Part shown: positions 62,099 through 64,000 of the stretch, piece after piece
How positions within the stretch are numbered: the stretch's first letter is position 1
Layout: every line of letters begins with the position of its first letter
NCBI RefSeq assembly: GCF_000189635.1
Contig: NW_002476364.1
Coordinates: 310,001-374,000 of the forward strand
Direction: 5' to 3'
Source: Tetrahymena thermophila SB210
Lineage: Eukaryota; Ciliophora; Oligohymenophorea; Hymenostomatida; Tetrahymenidae
Length of the DNA stretch: 64,000 nucleotides
Made by a program: the position numbers and the translations under genes
The notes under the pieces: model-generated
What the model was told of the DNA's origin: nothing
The model's database searches: none
The model's input: only the letters and a program-made list of their open reading frames with translations

Positions 62099-64000
62099 TC
62101 AATAGTAAGGCTTAATTTCAGCAACCCTTAAATTACTTAGTATTATGTCTCCTGGTGTTCTAGATACTAGTTTATCCAAAATTCTAATTAATTTTTTTAA
62201 TTTAGTATTTTAAATTATTTACATGGATGGTTTATAAAGCAGCCATATAGATAAGATGTTGGCTTTAACTCTAGAAGAATTTCTTTTGCATCTTTGTCTG
62301 TAACTATTTTTCCAAACTCAGTTCTTTTACTATCTGAAGTTATGATAATTAATTTTTAAATAATATCAGCTCTTGTGCGGTAAATGTATATCTTGCTTAA
62401 TTGAAGTTCAGGAGTATCAAAAGAAAATTCTTTAACAGGTTTATCTAAATGCTAAATACCAACATGCTTTTTACCTACAATGAGCTAGTAGCCATCTGGT
62501 GTGAGATATTAAAACTAGAAACTATTATTCAACATAAAATAAATAGAATTTATTACTTTTATTCATATTAATTAAATTACCCATAAATATATTCGTTATC
62601 TGCATAAACGGACATTTTATATATTTTCACTTTCTTTTCAAAGAAAATAAGTTCTGCATCTGTCCAATTAATTTTACCAAATCCATCTTCTTTAATTTCT
62701 TTTAATCTTGAAACCTACAAATTTTGTTTAGTTTAATTATATATATTTTAAGCTAAAAGTCTTTATTTACATCTGCATTATCAGAGTAATAGTGATTAGT
62801 CATTGGTGCATTTGAAAGCAATTCATCATTAGGATCTTATTTCAATGGCATTCTTATAGCTGGAAGTCCAGCAATATATCTTTTTTATATTTTAATAAAA
62901 CAATTAAATAAATAAATAATAAATTAAATTAATTCTACACTAAATTGGGATTTGACAAAGATATGCATCTTGTTGATTCCATATAATAGAAATTTTAATC
63001 ATGCTTATCATAAAGACGAGCACCTTTCATATCATAATAGAAAACATTAGGGAAAACTACTTTCAAAGGTTTCTCAACGTAATCATATTTAACAGTAAAC
63101 ACTTCATCTAAATCGCTAAATTCTTAATCCTGCAAATATTACAAAAAAAATCAATACGAATTGTTTGTTTACTTTCAAAAGTAAGAAATTTATTATAATA
63201 AATAATTAAAGAAATACTCTTGATTTATCTACCCCGATTGGTTTGAAATGCTTTGATTTTCCTGTAGGACTAGTAATAATCAAATCTTTTACTCCTTTGA
63301 TATTGTATTTGCCTTATATTTCTTCTACATAATCGTTATCATCTTCAACATCAAAGTCCATGAAATCTGCTCTTAAGTTTTTGCTTGCAAAAATGTTAAC
63401 ATTAGGCTCAAACAAAGAACCATCATGCTTTAGGTAAGAGAAAGTAATTCCGTGAATTCTTTCATTATTACTCCAAACAGTAATTCTTTTTAATTTGCCA
63501 TGAGTAGTTGTTTTAATTAGATCCTCATCAGCATTTTATAATCCATTACCAATTTAATTACGAACATCTTATCTTGTTTCTAAATCATATCTTGCAGGTA
63601 TTACGATATTTTAGGATCCATTTGATTTCTTTTTTATAATTTACTTTAAATTAACAAACTGCTCTTTATTTAAATCAAATTTACTCTTGAAGGTTGTGCT
63701 GAGTTGGAAAAATTTTCTTTGGGTTGTAGAGACTCTAACTACAGTGGTCTTCTATTTGAAGCATTAGAGGATAATGGAATGTTTTCATTTTGATTATTTT
63801 TCATCTTCATGTAAACCATTTCTAACTCTTTTTCTCTATCCCTAAGTTTATTTTCTAAATCTCTAATTTTAGCATCCCTATATCTGTTATTAGAAAGATC
63901 TGTGCCATCCATTTCAGCTCTCTAAGTCCTAATAGTCATAGCATCTAATTCGTTTTTATGTTTTCTTTCCTATGCTTGAAGCTGCTTTTTCAAAAGCTTT
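62099..64000 (-). CDS. coiled-coil protein with two jacalin-like beta repeats (5' end beyond the window)
   Basis: Minus-strand exons 64000-63685, 63643-63218, 63129-62939, 62879-62771, 62714-62581, 62521-62223 and 62166-62099, stop TGA at 62101-62099; the start lies past the right edge. The visible N-terminal part is a charged coiled coil (RDAKIRDLENKLRDREKELE). Two similar ~150-residue beta-rich modules follow: the first has KLKRITVWSNNERIHGITF...YLKHDG and LIITSPTGKSKHF; the second KMSVYADNEYIYGFQFQY...TPDG and LIIITSDSKRTEFG. The pattern V/I-x3-N-x-x-I-x-G-x-x-x-x-Y-x3-DG is like jacalin-type lectin folds. The C-terminus is LSNLRVAEIKPYY. Sugar binding is not shown. The five internal introns plus a 41-base one are all in phase. 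Confidence 0.75.

Overview
This looks like nuclear DNA of a ciliate, most likely a Tetrahymena-type macronuclear chromosome. The window is very AT-rich. It holds long protein-coding frames full of TAA and TAG codons that end only at TGA (ciliate code, TAA/TAG = Gln). The genes are split by short AT-rich GT-AG introns. Conserved proteins such as SHMT, PEX6, V-ATPase subunit a, acyl-CoA oxidase and a delta-9 desaturase read through correctly only with this code. All gene models below were built by eye from reading-frame phase and splice signals. Each multi-exon total was checked to be a multiple of three.

Layout. 1-362 (-): 5' end of an unknown gene running off the left edge. 2826-4008 (+): fatty-acyl desaturase. 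5207-8241 (-): acyl-CoA oxidase, convergent with the desaturase. 8242-10893: repeat-bearing spacer. 10894-14697 (+): very long protein with a cyclic-nucleotide-binding-like segment. 17700-28247 (+): three tandem RBR (RING1-IBR-RING2) membrane-protein paralogues. The first is intact, the second lacks RING2, and the third has Glu where RING2 should carry its catalytic Cys. 29293-31571 (+): unknown protein. 32825-33551 (+): small coiled-coil protein with Sfi1/centrin-binding-like helices. 34548-38536 (+): membrane-anchored histidine-kinase-like protein that has lost its phospho-acceptor His and its ATP-binding D-x-G-x-G. 39443-41061 (+): ciliate-type multi-pass membrane protein. 42457-45685 (+): V-ATPase V0 subunit a. 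46280-47768 (+): B-box/SPRY-like protein. 48189-53443 (+): 1650-residue Gln/Asn/Ser-rich protein. 54021-57081 (-): PEX6. 57603-59519 (-): serine hydroxymethyltransferase. 60144-61355 (+): Gln-rich unknown. 62099-64000 (-): coiled-coil protein with two jacalin-like repeats; its 5' end lies beyond the right edge.

Two genes point to the peroxisome: an acyl-CoA oxidase with a possible C-terminal PTS1-like Pro-Lys-Leu, and PEX6, the AAA ATPase that recycles the peroxisomal import receptor. The desaturase and the oxidase are opposing steps of fatty-acid handling. The most unusual content is two sets of apparent pseudo-enzymes, the decayed RBR paralogues and the dead histidine kinase. Both are membrane-tethered, both keep intact frames and exon structure, and both have lost the catalytic residue. 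I saw no rRNA, tRNA, CRISPR or recognisable transposon. Spacers hold only AT-rich simple and tandem repeats.
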